NCBI GenBank assembly: GCA_903827075.1
Contig: CAIKGX010000093.1
Location: forward strand, 1 to 9,879
Reading direction: 5' to 3'
Origin: an uncultured beta proteobacterium
Lineage (GTDB): Bacteria; Pseudomonadota; Gammaproteobacteria; Burkholderiales; Burkholderiaceae
DNA length: 9,879 nucleotides
This document shows positions 1 to 6,220 of this stretch, one piece after another; the first letter of the stretch is position 1; each line of letters begins with the position of its first letter. The translations under genes and the position numbers were made by a program. The notes beneath the pieces are model-generated. The model did no database searches. It was not told the DNA's origin and worked only from the letters and a program-made list of their open reading frames with translations.

Positions 1-26
1 CGCTCTACCAACTGAGCTATCGAGGA
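1..26 (-). tRNA. 5' end of a tRNA, probably tRNA-Asn (cut by window edge)
   Basis: Read on the minus strand, the first 26 bases give a seven-base acceptor strand TCCTCGA, then TA at positions 8-9, the D-stem GCTC, the D-loop AGTTGGTAG and the closing AGC. This is the standard 5' third of a bacterial tRNA. The anticodon lies outside the window. A U at position 1 with an acceptor close to E. coli tRNA-Asn (TCCTCTG) makes Asn the best guess, but the identity is inferred, not read. The mature 5' end would be base 26. The gene is divergent from thiD, only 21 bp away. Confidence 0.75.
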
Positions 27-35
27 ATAAGCGAA

Positions 36-41
36 TATTAT
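36..41 (+). promoter_or_regulatory. Possible -10 element for thiD
   Basis: TATTAT on the plus strand matches the -10 consensus at five of six bases and ends six bases before the thiD ATG. Transcription would then begin at or next to the A of the start codon, giving a leaderless or nearly leaderless message. The -35 position (around 13-18, TGAGCT) falls inside the tRNA gene and is poor. This is a weak call, made because thiD has no other visible promoter or Shine-Dalgarno sequence. Confidence 0.25.
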
Positions 42-45
42 AGCA
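37..45 (-). promoter_or_regulatory. Extended -10 promoter element for the left-edge tRNA
   Basis: On the minus strand bases 45-37 read TGCTATAAT, a perfect -10 hexamer with the TGn extension. It would start transcription near base 29-30, a few bases before the tRNA 5' end at 26. No good -35 hexamer is found at 16-18 bp spacing (it would fall inside thiD, around 59-66), which is tolerable for an extended -10 promoter. The element overlaps the region just before the thiD start codon. Confidence 0.5.
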
Positions 46-47
46 AG

Positions 48-932
48 ATGAAATCATCTCTTCCTACTTCTGTGCAGATACCGAAAGTATTGACCATTGC
101 GGGCTCCGACAGTAGTGGTGGCGCGGGTCTGCAGGCCGACCTTAAAGTCATCACCGCTCTTGGTGGATATGGGATGTCGGTCATCACTGCGATTACTGCT
201 CAAAATACCCTTGGAGTCACGCGGATTCAGGATATAGATCTAGACGTAGTAGAGGCGCAAATCGATGCTATTTTTCTGGATATTGAGGTCGATATTGTCA
301 AAATCGGCATGTTAGCTAGCCCAGAAATTGTCCGTACTGTAGCTAAAAGTCTGAGTAGACACGGGGCTAAGAAAATCATCCTAGACCCCGTATTGAGGGC
401 GACTTCTGGCGCTAGTTTGGGTGGTGATGACACTGCTCAAGCCATGATTACAGAATTATTCCCCATTGCCACCTTGATCACTCCTAACCTTGATGAAGCA
501 TCGCTTCTATTGGGTCGAGAGATTGCTGGACCACAAGACTTTAAATTGGCCGCGCAAGAATTACTGGATATGGGGCCGCAAGCTGTACTGATTAAAGGTG
601 GACATCTGGATGCCACACATACACAAATTACCGACTACCTCATGTGGCGCTCGATAGAGGATGGCTTAGAAGTAGTTCAGTCTAAAGAGTTTAAGCACTA
701 CCGCGTTAATACCGCCAATACCCATGGCACTGGTTGCTCCTTAGCTTCTGCTATTGCGACCTACTTAGCAGATGGTCATGATTTGAGTCACGCGGTTGCT
801 AAAGGTATTGCTTATGTAGAGGCTGGTTTAGAAGCAGGGCGTTTCTTAAGTATTGGTGAAGGCCCTGGACCACTGTGGCATATGCATGCTTTTTATCCCA
901 CTGCCTTGGTAAAAGAAGAGGGCAAGTATTAG
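48..932 (+). CDS. thiD: Hydroxymethylpyrimidine/phosphomethylpyrimidine kinase ThiD
   Basis: Cytosolic ribokinase-fold enzyme that phosphorylates HMP to HMP-P and then to HMP-PP, the pyrimidine half of thiamin. The 294-residue product has the full ThiD pattern. The N-terminal substrate/glycine-rich motif is TIAGSDSSGGAGLQADLK (residues 16-33). It is followed by AQNTLGV (51-57), KIGML (85-89), DPVLRATSG (113-121), LITPNLDEA (143-151) and IKGGHLD (182-188). The anion-hole/catalytic motif NTHGTGC ends at Cys230. E. coli ThiD is 266 residues, so this one has slightly longer ends. The ATG at 48 is the only sensible start, because the next Met lies inside the fold, but no clear Shine-Dalgarno precedes it. 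The gene faces away from the adjacent tRNA and converges on thiE with a 9-bp gap. It is the only thi gene here that is not downstream of the TPP riboswitch, so it is probably not under that control. Function is near certain. Confidence 0.97.
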   Translation: MKSSLPTSVQIPKVLTIAGSDSSGGAGLQADLKVITALGGYGMSVITAITAQNTLGVTRIQDIDLDVVEAQIDAIFLDIEVDIVKIGMLASPEIVRTVAKSLSRHGAKKIILDPVLRATSGASLGGDDTAQAMITELFPIATLITPNLDEASLLLGREIAGPQDFKLAAQELLDMGPQAVLIKGGHLDATHTQITDYLMWRSIEDGLEVVQSKEFKHYRVNTANTHGTGCSLASAIATYLADGHDLSHAVAKGIAYVEAGLEAGRFLSIGEGPGPLWHMHAFYPTALVKEEGKY

Positions 933-941
933 ATCAGCGCC

Positions 942-1868
942 TTAAGTCTTCATGAGTTCTTGAAGCTGTTTGACGGCAGCCTTTGGATCAGTTGCCTCTG
1001 TGATTGCCCTGACTACCGCAACAGAACCGACACCACTTTGCGCTACTGCATGAATGCTGCCTTCATCAACACCGCCAATAGCAACGAGGGGGTAGTGACT
1101 CATGAGTTTGGCGTATTTGTATAAACGCCCTAGGCCTTGTGGGGCAGTAGCCATCTTTTTTAAGTTTGTCGGAAACACTGCGCCCATCGCAATATAGCTA
1201 GGACAAAAACGATCGGCATAGACCATCTCTGCATAGCCATGAGTACTTAAACCCAGACGAAGACCGGCCACTCTAATCGCCTCTAAATTGGCTGCGGCCA
1301 TGTCTTCTTGACCTAGATGCACTCCATATGCCCCAGCTTCAATGGCTTCTTGCCAATAATCGTTAATAAAGAGTAATGTCTTGCTGTCTTTAACCGCTGC
1401 AACAGATTGGGCAATCTGTTTTTTCAACTTGGATTTGTCTTCAGACTTCAAGCGCAGCTGTACTGTTGGCACTTCTGCCTCAACCATCCGCTTAACCCAA
1501 TCGGCATCAGGCATCACTGCGTATAAACCAAGGCGCTTGGGACACTCAGCAAAGGCGTTGGGATTCATATTACGAGTCCAGGGCAGTAAATCAAACTGCT
1601 CTGGCCGAGAGGGCCAATGAAATGGATTAAATCCGCCATCGTGATTGACCATGCGTGACCAGGCCTTACCCAATACCAGCGCATCTTTTTCTATAAAGCC
1701 CATCTCTACTGCAGCTAATACTCCAGCAAGCTCATAGTGATCAGAGACGTGCTCGTTATCAATCTTGGGTGGTAGGCTAGTTAAGCTAAATTTGGGTATT
1801 GGTATGCACAAATCGTCAGTACGATGTGCTGCCACGATTTGATCTGCAAGGTCACGAACTAAGCTCAT
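942..1868 (-). CDS. thiE: Thiamine-phosphate synthase ThiE with a ~110-residue N-terminal extension
   Basis: Joins HMP-PP and thiazole phosphate to thiamin phosphate, releasing diphosphate. The TIM-barrel ThiE domain covers about residues 110-308 of 308. It shows LGLYAV (113-118), QLRLKS (137-142), the Mg/diphosphate motif FIND (167-170), GVHLGQED (182-189), GLSTHG (206-211), AMGAVFPT (227-234), APQGL (242-246), AIGGV (263-267) and VAVVRAIT (283-290). Ahead of it lie about 110 residues absent from E. coli ThiE (about 211 residues). Part of that stretch (48-80) resembles the C-terminal helices of ThiD kinases. The start chosen is the ATG at 1868, 13 bp after the thiG stop. A longer reading to 1991 would overlap thiG by 110 bp and add residues with no family likeness. 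No clear Shine-Dalgarno is visible, so translation may be coupled to thiG. It is the last gene of the riboswitch-controlled operon, and no terminator is visible before the converging thiD. Confidence 0.94.
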   Translation of the reverse strand: MSLVRDLADQIVAAHRTDDLCIPIPKFSLTSLPPKIDNEHVSDHYELAGVLAAVEMGFIEKDALVLGKAWSRMVNHDGGFNPFHWPSRPEQFDLLPWTRNMNPNAFAECPKRLGLYAVMPDADWVKRMVEAEVPTVQLRLKSEDKSKLKKQIAQSVAAVKDSKTLLFINDYWQEAIEAGAYGVHLGQEDMAAANLEAIRVAGLRLGLSTHGYAEMVYADRFCPSYIAMGAVFPTNLKKMATAPQGLGRLYKYAKLMSHYPLVAIGGVDEGSIHAVAQSGVGSVAVVRAITEATDPKAAVKQLQELMKT

Positions 1869-1881
1869 AAAGTTATATTCA

Positions 1882-2709
1882 TTAATCAGATGCACTCTGA
1901 TGCCAAAATGGGGTTCCCACCAGTGGTGTGCTTGCTTGCGCTGATTGCTGTGCTTGCATTGCACCAGATAAGAATGCAGCACGTCCAGCATCTACTGCCA
2001 TAGCAAAGGCTTTGGCCATGACAACAGGATTATTTGCTAGAGCAACTGCAGTATTGAGCAAGACTCCATCAAAGCCCCACTCCATCACAGTGCAGGCATG
2101 AGAGGGAAGTCCTAGCCCTGCGTCAACTAAGAGGGGCACCTTTAAGCGATCCCGCAGTAATTTGAGGGCATAGGGATTGAGCGGTCCTTGACCAGTACCA
2201 ATCGGGGCAGCCCAAGGCATTACGGCCTGGCAACCGACATCAACCAAGCGTTGGCACAAGATTAAATCTTCAGTGCAATAGGGTAATACTTTAAATCCGT
2301 CTTTAATGAGTGTTTCTGCTGTAGCAACCAGTCTGAGGGTATCTGGTTGGAGGGTGTAGTCATCGCCGATAAGCTCTAACTTAATCCAATCGGTTTCAAA
2401 TACTTCACGCGCCATCTGCGCAGTTGTAATGACTTCTTGCGGGCTATGACAACCAGCGGTATTGGGTAATACCGGCACAGCCATTTTCTTTAAGAGATCC
2501 CAAAATCCCGAATGCGCTTCAGTAGTAGAGGTTCCTTGACGACGCAGACTCACGGTAATCATGCCTGGATTAGAAGTCTGAATAGCATTTTCTAATACTT
2601 GCGGTGAAGGGTAACGAGAAGTGCCGAGCAATAAGCGGCTAGCAAAAGTCTCGCCATACAGCACTAAGGCATCAGGATGATCTAGTTGTTTAAATAAAGG
2701 GGCTGTCAT
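1882..2709 (-). CDS. thiG: Thiazole synthase ThiG
   Basis: Forms thiazole phosphate from 1-deoxy-D-xylulose 5-phosphate, iminoglycine and ThiS thiocarboxylate. The 275-residue product has a (beta/alpha)8 barrel. It carries SRLLLGTSRYPS (24-35) and LPNTAGC (81-87). Lys110 in DWIKLELIGD is the expected Schiff-base lysine of the family. Further on are VLPYCTEDL (about 135-143), MPWAAPIGTGQG and the phosphate-binding VDAGLGLPSHA, then GVLLNTAVA. C-terminal helices (AGRAAFLSG) are followed by a short, poorly conserved tail. Length is close to the usual 255-270. It starts 20 bp after the thiS stop without an obvious Shine-Dalgarno and ends 13 bp before thiE. ThiG and ThiS work as a complex, in keeping with their adjacency. 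Confidence 0.97.
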   Translation of the reverse strand: MTAPLFKQLDHPDALVLYGETFASRLLLGTSRYPSPQVLENAIQTSNPGMITVSLRRQGTSTTEAHSGFWDLLKKMAVPVLPNTAGCHSPQEVITTAQMAREVFETDWIKLELIGDDYTLQPDTLRLVATAETLIKDGFKVLPYCTEDLILCQRLVDVGCQAVMPWAAPIGTGQGPLNPYALKLLRDRLKVPLLVDAGLGLPSHACTVMEWGFDGVLLNTAVALANNPVVMAKAFAMAVDAGRAAFLSGAMQAQQSAQASTPLVGTPFWHQSASD

Positions 2710-2729
2710 ATCAAGTCATTTAGCTATCA

Positions 2730-2927
2730 CTAGCCACCAGTAACGGGGGCAATGATTTCAATCTGATCGTTCTCTTGTAAAACGTGATTCGTATATTGCG
2801 CCCGAGGTACAAAGGTGAGGTTCACGGCAACGGCGTAGGGTGGCTTGGCTTCAATGCAGGATAGGGCATTGCTTACCAAACTACCGTCCGGCAATTCGTA
2901 TTCGATCTGATTCACAATTACGCGCAT
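2730..2927 (-). CDS. thiS: Sulfur carrier protein ThiS
   Basis: A 65-residue beta-grasp, ubiquitin-like carrier. Its C-terminal Gly-Gly is adenylated and converted to a thiocarboxylate that gives sulfur to ThiG. The C-terminus reads EIIAPVTGG, the expected end for ThiS. The N-terminal MRVIVN, the DGSLVSNAL segment and the AVAVN strand also fit. The ATG lies inside the last codons of thiO (10-bp overlap), and an AAGG about nine bases upstream may serve as ribosome site. The activating enzyme ThiF is not in the window and must be encoded elsewhere, possibly as a ThiF/MoeB-type protein. Confidence 0.95.
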   Translation of the reverse strand: MRVIVNQIEYELPDGSLVSNALSCIEAKPPYAVAVNLTFVPRAQYTNHVLQENDQIEIIAPVTGG

Positions 2928-4078
2928 ATCACCGGGCCTTCTACATTCATTTCATTCTTAACACTTAAACCCAAAGCTGTTGCAGTAACACTTTCCCCTT
3001 GATCAATCAATTCCAAAGCGCAATCCATTACCGCAGGTGAAATCATAAAACCATGGCGATAAAGCCCATTGATCAACATCAAGCCAGAGCCATTAATTAG
3101 ATTTTTCAGCCAAATCTCTGGCAAATTGTCTTTGAGTGTGGGCCGACATTGAGTGGCCATTTCTAATATACGGGCTTCAGCAAAACCACTATGCACGGTA
3201 TAAATCGCACTGAGTAATTCCATGGCAGAGCGCACGCTCATCTCTGATAAATCCTCGGATTCAATTTCAGTGGCGCCAACGACATAGATGTCATTTTCTT
3301 TTGGGGCGATATAAATGGGGTAACGCGGATGAATGAGGCGCGTAGGACGGCGTAACTTCACCTCAGGTGCATGCAGGCGAATCACCTCACCACGCACCCC
3401 TCGCAAAGGTTTGGACGATGCTGATAAGGAAGCGCTATCAGGCTGCCATGCTGCTTTAGCGCCCAAGCCGCGGCAATCAATGACCCAACGATAGGTATTT
3501 TGTTTTTGTAACTGCTCTGGCTCGACAGGAGTGTGCCAATGGCAATGCACTTTCACCAGATCAAGCTCTGCCAATAGCGCATCCAATAATTGACGATTAT
3601 CGAGTTGACCTTCATTGGGAAGATAAAGCCCTTGTGTAAAGCGCTCCCCAACACTGGGCTCTAATTTGCGCAGGGATTGGCCATCAAGACGCTGTGGCGC
3701 TGCTAATAAATCATTTGCCGCACTGTTTTTCTCGAGATGGGCAGCAAAACGCTCTGCATCACTCGCATCTTGGCGGTGCCACAGTATTAAGGTGCCATCT
3801 TGTTGAAAATAAACTGGATGAGTAAGCTCACTAATCAGTTGCTTCCAGCGTGGCAGGCTATGTATGCCCATCCGAACGACGTTATCTTCAGTAATCGCTG
3901 ATTCAGCAAGGGGTGCCAGCATGGCAGCAGCAATACGAGCAGGGGATTGCATCGCATCTGGACCACTTTGCTCAAACAGATCCACCTGAGCTCCACGCTT
4001 TGCAAGTGCAACAGCAAGCATCCGACCCATCAGGCCGGCGCCTACTATTGCATATTTGCTATTAGCGAACGTACTCAT
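2918..4078 (-). CDS. thiO: Glycine oxidase ThiO (FAD-dependent)
   Basis: Oxidises glycine with oxygen to iminoglycine, the C2-N3 donor for thiazole synthesis; organisms using ThiO do not need the radical-SAM tyrosine lyase ThiH. The 386-residue protein is a DAO-type flavoenzyme. It has the Rossmann dinucleotide motif G13-A-G15-L-M-G18 with acidic Glu36 ending the second strand (VDLFE). Next come the flavin contact ARIAAAMLAP (47-56), NEGQLDNRQLL (155-165), DCRGLGA (201-207) and RGVRGEV (226-232). Late motifs are RLIHPRYPIYIAP (247-259) and the C-terminal INGLYRHGFMISPAV (336-350). Context separates it from other DAO enzymes: it lies 9 bp after thiC and overlaps thiS by 10 bp. An AAGG four bases ahead of the ATG at 4078 supports the start. 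Residues 370-386 form a variable tail. Confidence 0.93.
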   Translation of the reverse strand: MSTFANSKYAIVGAGLMGRMLAVALAKRGAQVDLFEQSGPDAMQSPARIAAAMLAPLAESAITEDNVVRMGIHSLPRWKQLISELTHPVYFQQDGTLILWHRQDASDAERFAAHLEKNSAANDLLAAPQRLDGQSLRKLEPSVGERFTQGLYLPNEGQLDNRQLLDALLAELDLVKVHCHWHTPVEPEQLQKQNTYRWVIDCRGLGAKAAWQPDSASLSASSKPLRGVRGEVIRLHAPEVKLRRPTRLIHPRYPIYIAPKENDIYVVGATEIESEDLSEMSVRSAMELLSAIYTVHSGFAEARILEMATQCRPTLKDNLPEIWLKNLINGSGLMLINGLYRHGFMISPAVMDCALELIDQGESVTATALGLSVKNEMNVEGPVICA

Positions 4079-4087
4079 TGACCTTGC

Positions 4088-6025
4088 TTACTGATAGATC
4101 TCACTACCGCGCTTGCGAAACTCTGCTGACATTTCTTCCATACCCTTTTCTGCCTCATTCACTGTCTCAGTAGCAATTGGAATCACTTTAGAAACTTTTG
4201 GATTGCCATCTGCATCTAATGTAGCAGCGTACTCACGCACTTCTTGGGTGATTTTCATGGAGCAGAACTTTGGTCCACACATAGAACAGAAATGCGCAAT
4301 TTTGGCGCCTTCAGCTGGCAAAGTGGCATCGTGATATTCACGGGCACGCTCAGGATCTAAGCCAAGATTGAATTGGTCTTCCCAGCGGAACTCAAAACGT
4401 GCTTTAGATAAAGCGTTATCACGTACCTGAGCACCAGGAAGGCCCTTAGCCAAATCAGCACCATGAGCTGCAATTTTGTAAGTGATGATGCCGGTACGAA
4501 CATCTTCTTTATCAGGCAGACCTAAATGCTCTTTTGGTGTGACGTAACACAGCATTGCAGTACCGTACCAACCAATTTGTGCGGCGCCAATACCGCTCGT
4601 AATATGGTCATAACCTGGAGCAATATCCGTGATCAATGGTCCGAGTGTATAGAAGGGGGCTTCAAAACAATGCTTCAGCTCTTCCGTCATATTCTCTTCA
4701 ATGCGCTGCATCGGAACGTGACCAGGGCCCTCAATCATCACTTGCACATCATGCTTCCATGCTTTGGCAGTGAGTTCACCTAAGGTATGGAGTTCGCCAA
4801 ATTGCGCAGCATCATTAGAATCTGCGATACAACCTGGACGCAAGCCATCACCTAAGCTAAATGACACGTCATAGGCTTTCATGATCTCGCAAATCTCATC
4901 GAACTTCGTATAAAGGAAGTTCTCTTTATGGTGCGCTAGGCACCACTTGGCCATGATAGAGCCACCACGAGAAACGATGCCCGTAAGGCGATCAGCTGTT
5001 AATGGAACATAGCGCAGCAATACACCCGCATGAATCGTGAAGTAATCTACACCTTGCTCAGCTTGTTCTACCAAGGTATCGCGGAACATATCCCAAGTGA
5101 GATCTTCAGCAATGCCACCCGTTTTATCTAAAGCTTGATAAATCGGCACGGTACCAATCGGAACCGGTGAATTGCGAATAATCCACTCACGGGTTTCATG
5201 AATATGTTTACCGGTGGATAGATCCATGATGGTGTCTGCACCCCAGCGAATCGACCACACCATCTTTTCCACTTCTTCATTGATAGAGGAGGTGACAGCC
5301 GAGTTACCGAGGTTGCCGTTAATCTTCACGCGGAAGTTGCGGCCAATAATCATGGGCTCGAGTTCTGGGTGATTAATGTTCGCTGGAATAATGGCTCGGC
5401 CAGCAGCAATCTCAGAGCGGACAAACTCGCCGGTCACCAGCTCTGGCAAGTTGGCACCATAACTCTTGCCGGGATGTTGCTTTAAGAGTTGCGTGTATTC
5501 AGGGTTCTTGCGCAGTTGCTCTAAGCCCATGGATTCACGCAGAGCTACGTATTCCATTTCAGGAGTAACGATGCCTTGGCGGGCGTAATGCATTTGACTG
5601 ACATTATTGCCAGCTTTAGCAACCCGTGGCGCACCAATATGCGCAAAACGCAAGTGTTCAGTTTCTTGGTCTTGTGAGCGGGCTACGCCATATTCAGAGG
5701 TAGGGCCGGCCAATTGTTCGGTGTCATTCCGCTCTTCAATCCAATTCTTGCGCAAGAGAGGCAAACCTTTTTCCAGGTTGATGACAATTTCAGGATCGCT
5801 ATAGGGACCAGAGGTGTCATACACAGGCACTGGTGGATTAGCTACCATTTGCTCGCCTACACGCGTAGGAAGCTGTTCAATCATGCGAATGGGCGCCTTG
5901 ATATCGGGACGTGAACCTTCTAAATAGGTTTTGGTTGATGCGGGATAGGCAAATTTTTGACCGAAGTCGCGTTCTAAGCTCTTTAAGCTAGGAATTTCAT
6001 GTTTTGTTTTATTAGTGTTGCTCAT
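4088..6025 (-). CDS. thiC: Phosphomethylpyrimidine synthase ThiC
   Basis: Radical-SAM enzyme that rearranges aminoimidazole ribotide to HMP-P, the committed pyrimidine step. The 645-residue product is close to E. coli ThiC (631). The C-terminal cluster-binding motif is CSMCGPKFC, with Cys580, Cys583 and Cys588 in the CX2CX4C spacing typical of ThiC. Also present are NFRVKINGNLGNSAV, SIRWGADTIMDLSTG, RNSPVPIGTVPIYQAL, FTIHAGVLLRY, SRGGSIMAKWCL, FSLGDGLRPGC and IEGPGHVPM. The reading frame stays open to 6094, but the start is set by an AGGAG at 6036-6032 followed by six bases and ATG at 6025. An ATG at 6031 touches the AGGAG and is too close. First gene of the operon, controlled by the TPP riboswitch in its leader. 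Confidence 0.98.
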   Translation of the reverse strand: MSNTNKTKHEIPSLKSLERDFGQKFAYPASTKTYLEGSRPDIKAPIRMIEQLPTRVGEQMVANPPVPVYDTSGPYSDPEIVINLEKGLPLLRKNWIEERNDTEQLAGPTSEYGVARSQDQETEHLRFAHIGAPRVAKAGNNVSQMHYARQGIVTPEMEYVALRESMGLEQLRKNPEYTQLLKQHPGKSYGANLPELVTGEFVRSEIAAGRAIIPANINHPELEPMIIGRNFRVKINGNLGNSAVTSSINEEVEKMVWSIRWGADTIMDLSTGKHIHETREWIIRNSPVPIGTVPIYQALDKTGGIAEDLTWDMFRDTLVEQAEQGVDYFTIHAGVLLRYVPLTADRLTGIVSRGGSIMAKWCLAHHKENFLYTKFDEICEIMKAYDVSFSLGDGLRPGCIADSNDAAQFGELHTLGELTAKAWKHDVQVMIEGPGHVPMQRIEENMTEELKHCFEAPFYTLGPLITDIAPGYDHITSGIGAAQIGWYGTAMLCYVTPKEHLGLPDKEDVRTGIITYKIAAHGADLAKGLPGAQVRDNALSKARFEFRWEDQFNLGLDPERAREYHDATLPAEGAKIAHFCSMCGPKFCSMKITQEVREYAATLDADGNPKVSKVIPIATETVNEAEKGMEEMSAEFRKRGSEIYQ

Positions 6026-6053
6026 GTCCATCTCCTGACTGTTGTAGATGGAC
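6026..6053 (-). promoter_or_regulatory. Shine-Dalgarno-sequestering hairpin of thiC (riboswitch expression platform)
   Basis: On the minus strand GTCCATCT (6053-6046) is perfectly complementary to AGATGGAC (6033-6026), with a 12-base loop. The 3' arm ends directly before the start codon, and the ribosome site AGGAG (6036-6032) lies partly in the arm and partly in the loop. Folding would therefore block initiation. No U-run follows, so this is not an intrinsic terminator; a translational off-switch is the natural reading. The 5' arm shares GTCC (6053-6050) with the competing pairing described under the riboswitch. Confidence 0.65.
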
Positions 6054-6071
6054 GAAACCGGGTGTCGGTCT

Positions 6072-6169
6072 GATGTAACTCCCCACGCCAGCATTACCTG
6101 GATCGGGTTCTAGGGTCTTTCTCAGCGCCTCAAAGCATATACACTCTATAAGGGCACCCCTGTTTCATC
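6072..6169 (-). promoter_or_regulatory. TPP riboswitch (THI element) controlling thiC operon
   Basis: The minus strand carries the conserved TPP aptamer blocks in order: CAGGGGTGCCC (6162-6152), GCTGAGA (6126-6120), ACCC (6116-6113), GAACCCGATC (6110-6101), then CCAGGTAATGCTGGCG and GGGGA. P1 can be extended: GATGAAAC (6169-6162) pairs with GTTACATC (6079-6072), seven pairs with one A-A mismatch. P2 (GTGCC with GGCGC) and the P5 hairpin CCAG/CTGG are also visible. A rival pairing exists: the 5' P1 strand GGATGAAAC (6170-6162) pairs with GTTTCGTCC (6058-6050), nine pairs including one G-U. After an A/G mismatch this continues with GGG/CCC (6160-6158 with 6062-6060). That pairing would open the Shine-Dalgarno hairpin. 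Binding of TPP should favour P1 and so repress thiC. Confidence 0.96.
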
Positions 6170-6190
6170 CTGTGCTCAATTTAACCACGA

Positions 6191-6220
6191 ATTCTCTTTG
6201 TACTTGGTGACCTTGGTCAA
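6191..6220 (-). promoter_or_regulatory. Candidate promoter for the thiC operon
   Basis: The only place for a dedicated promoter is between the Nudix stop codon and the riboswitch. TTGACC (6220-6215, five of six -35 bases, overlapping the Nudix stop) and GAGAAT (6196-6191, four of six -10 bases) are spaced by 18 bp. A start would fall near 6184, leaving a leader that begins just before P1 of the riboswitch. The -10 is mediocre. Read-through from the Nudix gene is the alternative. Confidence 0.3.

Noticed and set aside
1869..1991. 41-codon upstream extension of thiE
   Set aside because: It lies almost entirely in the 3' end of thiG in another frame and adds non-family sequence; ATG 1868 follows the thiG stop by 13 bp.
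4526..4783. Plus-strand frame opposite thiC (also those at 4113, 5607 and 5714)
   Set aside because: Shadows of the strongly conserved thiC frame, with no protein-family likeness or start signals.
6026..6053. Intrinsic terminator before thiC
   Set aside because: The hairpin has no following U-run and ends directly at the start codon, so translational sequestration fits better.
6026..6094. 23-codon upstream extension of thiC
   Set aside because: It would put the start inside the TPP riboswitch. The AGGAG at 6036-6032 is correctly spaced only for ATG 6025.
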